Part shown: piece by piece, positions 49,198 to 56,674 of the stretch
Layout of the letters: every line of letters begins with the position of its first letter
Position numbering within the stretch: position 1 is the stretch's first letter
Virus record (IMG/VR): IMGVR_UViG_3300034021_000712
Location: 1-56,674 of that record
Source: a virus
DNA: 56,674 bases
Reading direction: 5' to 3' (one strand)
Position numbers and translations under genes: made by a program
The notes under the pieces: model-generated
What the model saw: the letters and a program-made list of their open reading frames with translations, nothing else
What the model was told of the DNA's origin: nothing
Databases searched by the model: none

Positions 49198-49677
49198 TTA
49201 TGGTCTGCTCCAAACAAAGCTACTAGGAAGGGTCATATATTTTCCGTTTACATTTGTCACAAACTCCTCTACAGGAAGTTTACCAATATCTCCCCACTCT
49301 GGCTCTGGAACAGAGAATAATCCAGAAGTGTTATCTATAATATATTTATGGTGCATTCTTGGTGGATAATCTTCAGTTCCACTCTGAAACATTTTACCCA
49401 AAGTAACTCTCAATACTGGTCTAACATAATGTAAATTACCTCCAGTAAAATGACCAGTAGCATACGAAACTGATGTGACATAGACTAAGGGATAGCGATC
49501 CCAATACTCTAATTCATCGCCAAACTTAGCTCCGTAAGAAAAGAAATACATTCTTCCAACCTGAGGATAACCATCTATCGGATCCAAGGAAGAAAATAAT
49601 TGAGATCTATACCAATTTTTACTTTTCCTTCTACCCTCCGTTTTTAACTTTATTTGCTCATACAGTGTTTGTCTCAT
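49198..49677 (-). CDS. Baseplate-region structural protein, 159 aa
   Basis: Starts MRQTLYEQIKLKTEGRRKSK. Beta-rich, with PLVYVTSVSYATGHFTGGNL and HYVRPVLRVTLGKMF. I recall a conserved protein here in cyanomyoviruses but not its name. Abuts the tube initiator gene and overlaps gp4 by 4 bases. Role unknown. Confidence 0.55.
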   Translation of the reverse strand: MRQTLYEQIKLKTEGRRKSKNWYRSQLFSSLDPIDGYPQVGRMYFFSYGAKFGDELEYWDRYPLVYVTSVSYATGHFTGGNLHYVRPVLRVTLGKMFQSGTEDYPPRMHHKYIIDNTSGLFSVPEPEWGDIGKLPVEEFVTNVNGKYMTLPSSFVWSRP

Positions 49678-50108
49678 ATCTTAAGCTCGTGTTCTGTAAG
49701 GATTAGAAATTTCATCATTCTATCTTCACAGTATTCTCTAGCTGCTTTCCATTTTGCTTGGTTGACAGCATAAGTTTTAACTTCAGTTAGGTATTTTTTA
49801 GTCATTTTTTTCTGTCGTTTTGGCTCATCTACCTGACTTTTTGGTTTAACTTCAACAATATACTTTTCAATCGTTCCTGATTTAGTTTTTGCTTTTACAT
49901 AAAAATCAGGAAAGTATCTATGAGGTCTACCATCTACTGGATGAATATAAGGTATTACAATTTCTTCAGATCCCCATTCTAATACATTTTCATTAATATC
50001 ACACCAAACCATGAACTTTCTTTCCCACAAACTACGATAAATAATGTTTGTAGGATCTCCTCTATATTTTAATGGGTTTGAAGGTCTGTATCTTCCAGAA
50101 TAACTCAT
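49674..50108 (-). CDS. gp4: Head completion nuclease gp4-like, 144 aa
   Basis: The order IYRSLWERKFMVWCD, WGSEEIVIPYIHPVDGRPHR, YFPDFYVKAK and YIVEVKPKSQ matches T4 gp4 and its relatives, with the nuclease-like residues E, D (FPDF) and ExK (VEVK). It is believed to trim or finish DNA and complete the head. Start ATG overlaps the start of gp48 on the other strand in the tetranucleotide CATG. Confidence 0.82.
   Translation of the reverse strand: MSYSGRYRPSNPLKYRGDPTNIIYRSLWERKFMVWCDINENVLEWGSEEIVIPYIHPVDGRPHRYFPDFYVKAKTKSGTIEKYIVEVKPKSQVDEPKRQKKMTKKYLTEVKTYAVNQAKWKAAREYCEDRMMKFLILTEHELKI
50037..50043 (+). promoter_or_regulatory. Late-promoter-like box for gp48-gp53
   Basis: Plus strand ACGATAAATAATG, 64 bases before the gp48 ATG and inside gp4. 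It is the only candidate for the plus-strand operon. Confidence 0.5.
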
Positions 50109-51249
50109 GAGCACAAAAACTCCCTCTAGATATATATTTCCACAAATCCCACCAAAAACACCAAATCCTGTTGCGAGTGGGGTTACTGGTATTGGGAAAG
50201 ATTCTGCATTTGCAAATCAAGTTCAAGACTACCTGAAAATAACAATATATGATGCAGAAAGCTCAAATCCATATAATTATATAACACAGACCAATCCCAC
50301 TGAAGGAACAACCAGTGGTATTAGAGGATCGACATTAAATAGTTCTCCTCAAGCAGCAAACAAAGGAGACACAGAAACTATAAAATCCAGAATATACCTC
50401 TATCTTCCTGGATCATTACAAGAGAATTACTCAGTCAATTATGCAGACAACGACTTAGGAGCATTAGGTGTTGGTGCATTAAATGCTGCTGGATCTTTAA
50501 TGGCAGGTAATACTGATATTGCAGCAACTCTAAAATCTACTGCGGAGGGAATGAAACCTGAAGTAGCCCTTAACGCAATTGCATCTGGCATTAGTGGTAT
50601 TGGCAATATATTTGGAACTGGGGGTCAAGTATCCGCAAATGCAATTGCAGCATTAACTAGAAAAAAAATTATGAATCCTTATCGTGAAACAACTTTCAAT
50701 GGAGTTGATAATAGGGTTCATAATTTTTCATTTAAGTTATCACCTAGGAATGCTCAAGAAGTTATGGTGATTAGAAGTATCATCCAAACTTTAAGAACAT
50801 CGATGCTTCCTGGTATTAGTGGTGGTGGATTAAATCCAAATGACGATACCCAAACTGCCAATGCCAAAAATGAAGTAAACATCGACACTCAACGTGGGGA
50901 TAGATGGTTGACAATTCCAGACTTTATGAAATTGGAAATTGTCAGATATAAATCCAATTCCGTGGGTGAAGGAGATGAACTATACAGTTCAACAAGCAGA
51001 AAAAATTCCAGTGTTCTTAGAAGCATTATGACGTTTCCCGTCAAAATGGTTCTAACAAATTTCAATATCAATTTAACACCAGATGGTGTTTACAATTCAC
51101 TATTTGATGTAACATCTTCAGAGGATGGAACAAGAAGTGGCGAAAGTAGAGCTGGTTGGTATGATGATTTAGGTCCAGTATCATATCAAATCGATTTAAC
51201 ATTCAAAGAAACTGCTATCTTAACAAGAGAATCATTCACTCCAAAATAA
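50107..51249 (+). CDS. gp48: Tail tube cap protein gp48-like, 380 aa
   Basis: The first of the two plus-strand genes. Length close to T4 gp48 (364), with the N-terminal SRYIFPQIPPKTPNP part and the domain with FNGVDNRVHNFSFKLSPRNA (typical of gp48 and tube-related proteins), followed by RSIIQTLRTSMLP. It caps the baseplate hub where tube polymerisation starts. Followed with no gap by gp53. Confidence 0.8.
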   Translation: MSTKTPSRYIFPQIPPKTPNPVASGVTGIGKDSAFANQVQDYLKITIYDAESSNPYNYITQTNPTEGTTSGIRGSTLNSSPQAANKGDTETIKSRIYLYLPGSLQENYSVNYADNDLGALGVGALNAAGSLMAGNTDIAATLKSTAEGMKPEVALNAIASGISGIGNIFGTGGQVSANAIAALTRKKIMNPYRETTFNGVDNRVHNFSFKLSPRNAQEVMVIRSIIQTLRTSMLPGISGGGLNPNDDTQTANAKNEVNIDTQRGDRWLTIPDFMKLEIVRYKSNSVGEGDELYSSTSRKNSSVLRSIMTFPVKMVLTNFNINLTPDGVYNSLFDVTSSEDGTRSGESRAGWYDDLGPVSYQIDLTFKETAILTRESFTPK

Positions 51250-51969
51250 ATGGCAAACTATTTCAAATATCTACCAAACGTTTATGTTAGGAAAGCAGAT
51301 CCTAATGTAGACCAATTTGTTCTTACTAAAAATTTCTTTAGAAGAATCAAAATCAAAGAAGAGACTAGAAATTTTGCTTTAGGTTTTACTCAGTATTCAA
51401 TTCAGGAAGGAGAAAGACCAGATACTCTTGCACAAAAGTTCTATGGTGATTCTACATTAGATTGGGTGATATTAATTTGCAATAATATCATAAATGTATA
51501 TTCAGATTGGCCTCTGACAAGAGAAGAATTAGTTCCATTTGTAGAATCAAAATATGGTGATTTAGATGGTATCCACCACTACGAAACATTAGAAATAAAA
51601 GATACTAAAGGTCAGGTATTACTTCCAGCAGGTATTACTGTCAAAGAAAACTTTATATATACCAGATCAGATGGAACTATAGTTCCCACATCACAATCTA
51701 TAATAGCAATCTCAAATTATGAATATGAAGCCAATATTAACGAAGAAAAAAGAAATATCTATTTACTAAAGAGTGGTTATATCAATGAATTTGTAGATGA
51801 ATTTAAGGCACTAACAGAATACTTGCCAAATGATGAATTAAACGAATTCGATATCAAACAAACAAAAACAAAAGTGATTAATCAGAATAACAAATATAAT
51901 TACGATAAATTGATTCCATATACTGCACCAAATATCGTAAAGAATGAAAGTTTAGGTGGTCTTTCATAA
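51250..51969 (+). CDS. gp53: Baseplate wedge protein gp53-like, 239 aa
   Basis: Starts MANYFKYLPNVYVRKADPNV, with a LysM-like segment QEGERPDTLAQKFYGDSTLD followed by WVILICNNIINVYSDWPLTR, the T4 gp53 signature. Completes the wedge. The following stem-loop at 51990 may also end this transcript, although its T-run serves the opposite strand. Confidence 0.83.
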   Translation: MANYFKYLPNVYVRKADPNVDQFVLTKNFFRRIKIKEETRNFALGFTQYSIQEGERPDTLAQKFYGDSTLDWVILICNNIINVYSDWPLTREELVPFVESKYGDLDGIHHYETLEIKDTKGQVLLPAGITVKENFIYTRSDGTIVPTSQSIIAISNYEYEANINEEKRNIYLLKSGYINEFVDEFKALTEYLPNDELNEFDIKQTKTKVINQNNKYNYDKLIPYTAPNIVKNESLGGLS

Positions 51970-51989
51970 AAACCCTACAGACCAAAAAA

Positions 51990-52014
51990 ATACCCGCGAT
52001 TTTTGCGCGGGTAT
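51990..52014 (-). terminator. Intrinsic terminator downstream of gp32
   Basis: A 9-bp perfect stem ATACCCGCG/CGCGGGTAT with a 7-base loop, then TTTTTT on the minus strand. It lies 27 bases after the gp32 stop and between two convergent operons. Confidence 0.8.
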
Positions 52015-52040
52015 CGGGGAATTGAAAGTTCAATTTGGTT

Positions 52041-52958
52041 TCAGTCTTCTTCTGCAAGACGAGCAAAGTAACTCAGATTGTCATCATCTTCCTCAACTTC
52101 TCTAGAAACTGTAGCTTGTGTTTCTCGGAAGTTGTTAACTTCTTCTGCCCAATCGGATTGAGGTTGGGGTTCGTAACTATATTCTTCGTCTTCTTGAGTT
52201 TCACGATCAACTCGTCGAGCTTGCGACTTTCCAAGAACGATATTAAGACGCTCCTGAAGCTGTTCGTAGGTCTTGAAGTTGCTCTCATCGGTAAACTCTT
52301 TCAGTGAATATTCTTTCTTCCAAATCGACTCCAGTTCTTCATCAGAAAGATCATTCAACACTGATGGAGAAGAAAACTCTGACTTATCGTAGTTCCAATA
52401 GCCATCTTTTTTAACAATTTTCAGTTTGAAATCTGCACCTTTCCAGAAGTCAAAGACGTTAATTGGCTGTTCATCTTCAAATTGAGGTTGCGATTTCTCT
52501 GCAATTTTATCCCAGATTTTTTTACCATACTTAAAGAGGAAAATCTTTCCTTCATTTTCTGGATGCAGAGGATCTTTGATTACATAAATGTTGCTGTAAT
52601 ATGAAAGCTTTCGCTTTTGCTTTCGTGCAACTTCTTTATCAGAATCAATACCACTATTCCAAAGTGTACGATTAAGTTCACCGACAGGATCTTTCTTGTT
52701 GAGAGTAGTCAGGCTATTCTCAATATACCAGCCACCAGTGCCCTGGAAGGCGTGACTCCACACTTGAGCCCAAGGAAGATCCTCACCATTGGGTTCAGGT
52801 AGAAATCGAATTACTGCGTAACCATTGCTTGACTTGTCTAGTTCTGGCTTCCAGAAGCGTTCGTCAGCACCACCAGAAGGATTTTGAAGCTTTTCAATCT
52901 CTTTGGTTAGGCGATCGAATGCAGAACCAGAAGACTTTTTAAGATCAGCAAAAGACAT
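52041..52958 (-). CDS. gp32: Single-stranded DNA-binding protein gp32, 305 aa
   Basis: Starts MSFADLKKSSGSAFDRLTKE, with WKPELDKSSNGYAVIRFLPE, YYSNIYVIKDPLHPENEGKI, FKYGKKIWDKI and an acidic C-terminal tail (EEDDDNL...), as in T4 gp32. It coats ssDNA in replication and repair. The protein has no cysteine, so the zinc ligands of T4 gp32 (three Cys and one His) are lost. Followed by a strong terminator. Confidence 0.93.
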   Translation of the reverse strand: MSFADLKKSSGSAFDRLTKEIEKLQNPSGGADERFWKPELDKSSNGYAVIRFLPEPNGEDLPWAQVWSHAFQGTGGWYIENSLTTLNKKDPVGELNRTLWNSGIDSDKEVARKQKRKLSYYSNIYVIKDPLHPENEGKIFLFKYGKKIWDKIAEKSQPQFEDEQPINVFDFWKGADFKLKIVKKDGYWNYDKSEFSSPSVLNDLSDEELESIWKKEYSLKEFTDESNFKTYEQLQERLNIVLGKSQARRVDRETQEDEEYSYEPQPQSDWAEEVNNFRETQATVSREVEEDDDNLSYFARLAEED

Positions 52959-53003
52959 GTGTGTATTCTCCGTATTTTCGTATTTGGCTTGTTCGCCATT
53001 GAT

Positions 53004-53032
53004 ATAATGGCATACTATTTAGGTGTTGTCAA
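53004..53032 (-). promoter_or_regulatory. Early- and late-type promoter elements before gp32
   Basis: TTGACA (53027-53032), 17 bases, CATTAT (53004-53009); inside the spacer is CTAAATA (53016-53022), a late-type box. About 45 bases before the gp32 start, overlapping the end of the DUF1825-like gene. Both classes could allow gp32 to be made throughout infection. Confidence 0.5.
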
Positions 53033-53379
53033 GGGTCTTGTCTGGATTCCGTGATCTCATTTTTCCATTTGATTAGCTTGGCTTCCATCTCGTCTAAAAT
53101 TTGCAGTAGACCTTGACCTGAGAACATCATACTCAATGTGTCGATTCTCGATTTCATATTGACTGCTTCGTTTTCTTCCGCTTGATGTGACATCAACTGC
53201 AGACGAGCATAAAAAACTTTTTGCTTTGAAATTAACTCTAAAGTTTTTTCAATATGTTCTAGTTTTTCTTCAGGATTAAAACTTTGAAGATTTTGACTCA
53301 TTGACAAAAGATCATTATACGATCTTTGCATTTCAATTAGTTCCTCTTGAACTAATTCAGATTTAAAAAAATTATCCAT
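53029..53379 (-). CDS. DUF1825-like protein, 116 aa
   Basis: Starts MDNFFKSELVQEELIEMQRS; the FFxSxxVQEE start and helical rest match DUF1825, a small family otherwise found in cyanobacteria. Placed between gp32 and gp59. The function of DUF1825 is not established; a role in replication or host takeover follows only from location. Confidence 0.7.
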   Translation of the reverse strand: MDNFFKSELVQEELIEMQRSYNDLLSMSQNLQSFNPEEKLEHIEKTLELISKQKVFYARLQLMSHQAEENEAVNMKSRIDTLSMMFSGQGLLQILDEMEAKLIKWKNEITESRQDP

Positions 53380-53962
53380 TAAAAATCTCCCTGACTATTC
53401 TTTTGTATTCATCTTTATCCACTTTAAGAAATGGAGAATACTTCAACACCTTAGTTTTTACTGGTTTTATAACCAAATCATCCTTAATTTTTGGAACAAA
53501 ATTTAATAGTTGATTCAATATAACTAAAGTTTCCAGGGAAACCTCACCAGAAAAATACTTTTTAATAATTTGTGGGTGTGAACTATTGGATTCAAATAAA
53601 CCATCAAAATTTTGATTATATGGTTTAGGAACATCATCTAATACTTTTGTAAATTCTTCTTTAAAGAAATAAGAAAGAGAATTTATTTTTTTCTTCCAGC
53701 TATAATAAACCTTCTCACCTTTTGGTTTTGTGATATCACCTACCCATACATCTTCGGAAATAAAGTTCGACACAAAGTAATCAACTAAGGTATCTTGGTT
53801 ATATTTATTTGCTAACTTTTCGAAAAAGTATTTGTCTTTTCTAGTGTTATACGTTTCTGGTTTAGATTTTATCTTGCCACAATATTTAAAAAAATCATAG
53901 CTAGCACTATTAAAGTGTAGCTTTATAGCAAGATATAATTTATAGCAATCAAACCCTGTCAC
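53372..53962 (-). CDS. gp59: Helicase loader gp59, 196 aa
   Basis: CYKLYLAIKLHFNSASYDFF, KRDKYFFEKLANKYNQ-like segment (here TRKDKYFFEKLANKY) and VSNFISEDVWVGDI match T4 gp59, which loads gp41 helicase on gp32-coated forks. All helical. Length similar to T4 (217). Overlaps gp33 by 4 bases. Confidence 0.85.
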   Translation of the reverse strand: MTGFDCYKLYLAIKLHFNSASYDFFKYCGKIKSKPETYNTRKDKYFFEKLANKYNQDTLVDYFVSNFISEDVWVGDITKPKGEKVYYSWKKKINSLSYFFKEEFTKVLDDVPKPYNQNFDGLFESNSSHPQIIKKYFSGEVSLETLVILNQLLNFVPKIKDDLVIKPVKTKVLKYSPFLKVDKDEYKRIVREIFNG

Positions 53963-54204
53963 AGATGCAAAATACCCCTAGAAGTTTTTTTCATGTAGTT
54001 CAATTCTTGCGCTAAGAATTTAATCTTATCTTTAAGTGGTTTTGCAATTAGCTTTCCCACAGTATCAATTTCAATGTTATATTCGTCACACACTGAAATT
54101 ATAGCATCAATATAATTAATCAATCCCTTGCCTTCCAAAACTGTCTCTTCAACCAGTTTTGTAAATTTGCTTTGGGTCATGAAATTATTTTCAATACTTT
54201 TCAT
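53959..54204 (-). CDS. gp33: Late transcription co-activator gp33-like, 81 aa
   Basis: GGAGGG stands 6 bases before the ATG at 54204, so I start there (MKSIENNFMTQSKF) and not at 54273. The helical segment INYIDAIISVCDEYNIEIDT, then KLIAKPLKDKIKFLAQELNY, is like gp33 of T4-like cyanophages. gp33 joins the RNA polymerase flap to the sliding clamp at late promoters, which agrees with the late boxes seen here. Confidence 0.7.
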   Translation of the reverse strand: MKSIENNFMTQSKFTKLVEETVLEGKGLINYIDAIISVCDEYNIEIDTVGKLIAKPLKDKIKFLAQELNYMKKTSRGILHL

Positions 54205-54853
54205 TAAGAGCCCTCCATTCGGAAATGTATTCATGAAGTAATTTGACATAGTAATTAATGTTGTAAGTTTCAAATACTTGCATGATCATATCACTTTCAC
54301 ATGCAATTAAGATTGTTAGTTTATCTACCTTGACTCCAGTTCGTTCATAATACATAAGTGCATATGCTGCACACTGCACAAAATAGTTTTGAATCCACTC
54401 TTCTTTTTTGAGTTTGGTTGATGTTTTAAAATCTACAATAGACAGTGTATTATCAAAGCTAGCCACGCAATCAACCCTCCCAGCGAGGCGTAGATAATCA
54501 CTGTAAAGATATTGCTCAATACAATGTATATCAGATATCCTATCAAGAGTCTTACGAGCAGCCCCAAAAAGGTATTTGGGAAGACCTTCCACCGTTTCAT
54601 CTAAATCGTTTTTAAGATATGATTCTACTATAGCATGGAACTTGGTTCCTCGGGTGGTTGCCCTCTTGCTGATAGCATTTGCAACATCTTCTCCAACACG
54701 CGCTCTCCATTTAGAAATATCAGTTCTTACTCCAGTTACTGTAGTAACGCTAGGATATAAGTTTCCTGATGGTGTAGGATAATATCTCTTTCCATCTTTT
54801 TGTATTGCTTCAGCATCATTGACTAAAACAGGCATTCCAACATAGTTAAACAT
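54191..54853 (-). CDS. RecB-like PD-(D/E)xK exonuclease, 220 aa
   Basis: Catalytic set: H73 (KFHAIVESYL), D128 (AGRVDCVASF), D141 and K143 (IVDFKTS), and the following VQCAAYALMY helix, as in the Cas4/RecB nuclease family. Could process DNA ends in recombination or degrade host DNA. Overlaps gp33 by 14 and the hydroxylase gene by 8 bases. Confidence 0.82.
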   Translation of the reverse strand: MFNYVGMPVLVNDAEAIQKDGKRYYPTPSGNLYPSVTTVTGVRTDISKWRARVGEDVANAISKRATTRGTKFHAIVESYLKNDLDETVEGLPKYLFGAARKTLDRISDIHCIEQYLYSDYLRLAGRVDCVASFDNTLSIVDFKTSTKLKKEEWIQNYFVQCAAYALMYYERTGVKVDKLTILIACESDMIMQVFETYNINYYVKLLHEYISEWRALNEKY

Positions 54854-55445
54854 AAGTCATCCAAGTAGTAATAATATATTTGGTATCTTTCAATGGAGGA
54901 TTGCCTCTATGGATGTGAGTATATCCAGCAGGCCATATTAAAAGCTTTCCTTGTTCTGGGGAAATTCTCTTCGATTGATACAAGAATTCGGTTTCTCCAC
55001 CGTCTTCTATTGTATTCAAATAGAGCTGCAGTGTCAATATTCGTGTTGCAGTATAACGATCAAAGGATTCACAATGCCAAGCATGGAATCCTTCTCCTGG
55101 TCTTGTTTTTTGAACCTTTAAATCATTAACCGTTACATTATCCAAGTCTAACAAATAACTATACTTAGATCTATAATGATCTAAACACTCACTTATACCT
55201 GCATTAAATTCATGAGAGATTGACTTATGCAATGAATGCAATTTAAAGTCTTCAGAGAATGGAGTATCGGTCAAAAATAATTGTTTATCAGAAACCTGCA
55301 ATGGATTTCTACCAAGCCTTGATTTAATGTAGTATCCAGTTTCTTCAAGATAGTCAAAATGAGCAATTGCTTTTTGACAGAAATCACTGGATACTACATT
55401 TTCATATATTCCAATAAACTCATCATAAACTACATTCATTATCAA
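54846..55445 (-). CDS. 2OG-Fe(II) oxygenase, prolyl-4-hydroxylase-like, 199 aa
   Basis: The double-stranded beta-helix motifs: H124-C-E126 (FHAWHCESFD), LTLQLYLNTIEDGGETEF, and YTHIHRGNPPLKDTKYIITT with distal H177 or H179 and K186 as the 2OG anchor, P4Hc style. An aspartate is replaced by glutamate in the iron site. These are common in cyanophages; the substrate is unknown. Seventh such enzyme in the window, away from the oxygenase cluster. Confidence 0.82.
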   Translation of the reverse strand: MIMNVVYDEFIGIYENVVSSDFCQKAIAHFDYLEETGYYIKSRLGRNPLQVSDKQLFLTDTPFSEDFKLHSLHKSISHEFNAGISECLDHYRSKYSYLLDLDNVTVNDLKVQKTRPGEGFHAWHCESFDRYTATRILTLQLYLNTIEDGGETEFLYQSKRISPEQGKLLIWPAGYTHIHRGNPPLKDTKYIITTWMTYV

Positions 55446-56197
55446 AATCCTAGGTTATTTTTGGTTACTAGATATTCTTTAACTAATCCAGATCTAACAA
55501 TATCATTAACATTAAATTCATGACAGTCAAATGATGGCATTTGCTTAAGGATATTCAAGAAGTCTAAGACTCCTGTTCTCTCTGCACTTCTTACCAAGTC
55601 AGACTGAGTATAATCACCAGAGAAAATAATCTTACAGTCTTGACCTACTCTGGTAATAATTGAATCAAGTTCGTGGAAGTTCAAGTTTGAAAATTCATCG
55701 ACAATGATAATGCAATTGTCAAGAGTAACTCCACGGATAAAAGAAGTAGACCAAAAAGAAACAGTTTCTTGGGCTCTAAGATTGGCATATAAAAGTTCAA
55801 ACTCCTGATCACTAGGCATTTCAAACATATACTTTACCATATTTTTGTATGGAATTTGGTATAAATTTGATTTATCTTCATGATCTCCTGGGAGGAATCC
55901 AATTTCTCTAGTAGGAACGAGAGAACGAACGATATAAACTTTATCATATGGTGTGTGCTCATTCAAAACATCTTTTAGTGCTAGATATAAACTAATAAAT
56001 GTTTTACCTGTTCCTGCACATCCATGTAGAACTAAGTTTTTTCCATCAGCATAAGACTCAAATACTTTAGTTTGGGTCTCGGTTATTGGTTCTATGTTGA
56101 GAAGATGTTCCGTATTAATTGGTTTTTTTCTTCTCATTTGTTTGCTAGACATGTTATTAATGGAAGTAGTGCCGTTCTTTCTCTTTCTTGCTGGCAT
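55442..56197 (-). CDS. phoH: PhoH-like ATPase, 251 aa
   Basis: Walker A GCAGTGKT (59-66, K65), Walker B IIIVDEFSNL, and the PhoH-typical RSLVPTREIGFLPGDHEDK and IIFSGDYTQSDL. PhoH is widespread in marine phages and named for phosphate regulation, but its biochemical role in phages is not settled; RNA/DNA-related ATPase functions are suggested. Overlaps the hydroxylase start by 4 bases. Confidence 0.9.
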   Translation of the reverse strand: MPARKRKNGTTSINNMSSKQMRRKKPINTEHLLNIEPITETQTKVFESYADGKNLVLHGCAGTGKTFISLYLALKDVLNEHTPYDKVYIVRSLVPTREIGFLPGDHEDKSNLYQIPYKNMVKYMFEMPSDQEFELLYANLRAQETVSFWSTSFIRGVTLDNCIIIVDEFSNLNFHELDSIITRVGQDCKIIFSGDYTQSDLVRSAERTGVLDFLNILKQMPSFDCHEFNVNDIVRSGLVKEYLVTKNNLGF

Positions 56198-56201
56198 ATG
56201 C

Positions 56202-56426
56202 CTATGTGTATTGGGATAGGTTTGATTTTGGGTGATTCTTTTGAATCTCCTTCATTCTGTCTCGGAATCCACTAGGTAGTGTTGGTGCCCCATAAACTAC
56301 ATTAGGAGGATAATGCATCTGTGTAAGTTGCGGGTTATCCTCTTTATATTTATCGAGGTCATGAATACTCATGAACTTTTCGAAGATTTCTCCTGTGGAT
56401 TCGTCTTTAAATTTGTAGGTAGGCAT
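56202..56426 (-). CDS. FmdB-like small protein without zinc cysteines, 74 aa
   Basis: MPTYKFKDESTGEIFEKFMS, with the FmdB-type start (MPxYxF...TGEIFEKFMS) but none of the cysteines of the FmdB zinc ribbon. The rest, PPNVVYGAPTLPSGFRDRMK, is shared by such cyanophage proteins in my memory. Possibly a regulator. Located next to phoH. Confidence 0.65.
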   Translation of the reverse strand: MPTYKFKDESTGEIFEKFMSIHDLDKYKEDNPQLTQMHYPPNVVYGAPTLPSGFRDRMKEIQKNHPKSNLSQYT

Positions 56427-56536
56427 GAACGTATCTCCATTAAAATTGTTTTAATATCTTCAAGTTCTTCATGAATATCTTGATGATGAAACCGCAAAGG
56501 CTTTTGAATTAATTCTTTAAATACTTTTTTCTTCAT
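56369..56536 (-). CDS. Small hypothetical protein, 55 aa
   Basis: A complete frame starts MKKKVFKELIQKPLRFHHQD and ends NPQEKSSKSS. It overlaps the next gene by 58 bases in another frame and the preceding one by 4. Basic then helical. Its overlap with the FmdB-like gene makes it less certain. Confidence 0.45.
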   Translation of the reverse strand: MKKKVFKELIQKPLRFHHQDIHEELEDIKTILMEIRSCLPTNLKTNPQEKSSKSS

Positions 56537-56674
56537 GGTCTAATCAAAACGGCTGGTTGAAACTCTGAACAATCACATTCATTGACCCATCCCAATGCCT
56601 CAGAGACTGCAGGGAACTTGCAAGAAAAAATACATCTAGCTTGCTCAGCGATTTCCATGTGCTCTTTCTGAGTG
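56533..56674 (-). CDS. Partial gene at right window edge
   Basis: An open frame enters from the right and ends with a stop at 56533. The visible 46 residues contain ARCIFSCKFPAVSEALGWVN and end ECDCSEFQPAVLIRP, with four cysteines that may bind metal. No family recognised. ATGA overlap with the next gene. Confidence 0.5.
   Translation of the reverse strand, partial: TQKEHMEIAEQARCIFSCKFPAVSEALGWVNECDCSEFQPAVLIRP

Overview
The window is part of the genome of a T4-like cyanophage (a cyanomyovirus). The evidence is recognisable T4 core genes (gp4, gp5, gp26-like, gp27-like, gp32, gp33, gp48, gp53, gp59) together with genes typical of phages of marine picocyanobacteria: a CpeT-like phycobilin lyase, a CP12-like Calvin-cycle regulator, PhoH, a DUF1825-like protein and many small hypotheticals. 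The presence of cpeT suggests a phycoerythrin-bearing host such as marine Synechococcus; this is an inference. Nearly all genes lie on the minus strand, so they are transcribed from high to low coordinates; the only clear plus-strand genes are gp48 and gp53.

Layout. 1-4760: a dense run of about 22 very small genes, most joined by ATGA overlaps, including a thioredoxin-like protein. 4757-8142: an RNA-repair module with two RNA ligases of different families and a T4 PseT-like kinase and phosphatase on separate genes. 8205-11815: small hypotheticals, membrane proteins and one exported protein. 11812-14532: a TSPPY DNA methyltransferase, an unknown protein and a DEAH helicase. 14597-15721: an HNH endonuclease and two small genes. 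15718-22835: an operon-like chain with six predicted 2OG-Fe(II) oxygenases, two related unknown proteins, a coiled-coil protein and a flavin-dependent tryptophan-halogenase homologue. 22865-34104: tail fibre or adhesin genes, including three tandem glycine-rich paralogues. 34145-35672: eight tRNA genes mixed with small genes. 35701-36357: a small basic protein, a Phd-like antitoxin-like protein and a hypothetical. 36413-51969: baseplate and tail genes with cp12 and cpeT inserted between gp5 and gp27, and two large tape-measure-like paralogues. 52041-56674: the replication and late-transcription group (gp32, DUF1825-like, gp59, gp33, RecB-like nuclease), a prolyl-4-hydroxylase-like protein, PhoH and small genes.

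Regulation. Two promoter classes are visible. The first is sigma70-like: TTGACA-type -35, usually a 17-bp spacer, and a TATAAT-type -10. In about half of these the -35 lies in the loop of a GC-rich hairpin at the end of the previous transcription unit. The second is a T4-late-like box, ATAAATA or CTAAATA, upstream of structural genes and often overlapping the stop codon of the previous gene.

The most interesting system is the halogenase/multi-oxygenase operon. It sits directly downstream of, and on the same strand as, the tail-fibre genes, with no clear terminator between them. I infer a late-expressed tailoring pathway, possibly modifying the phage's own fibres or a host surface molecule or small metabolite. 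The sequence does not identify the substrate.
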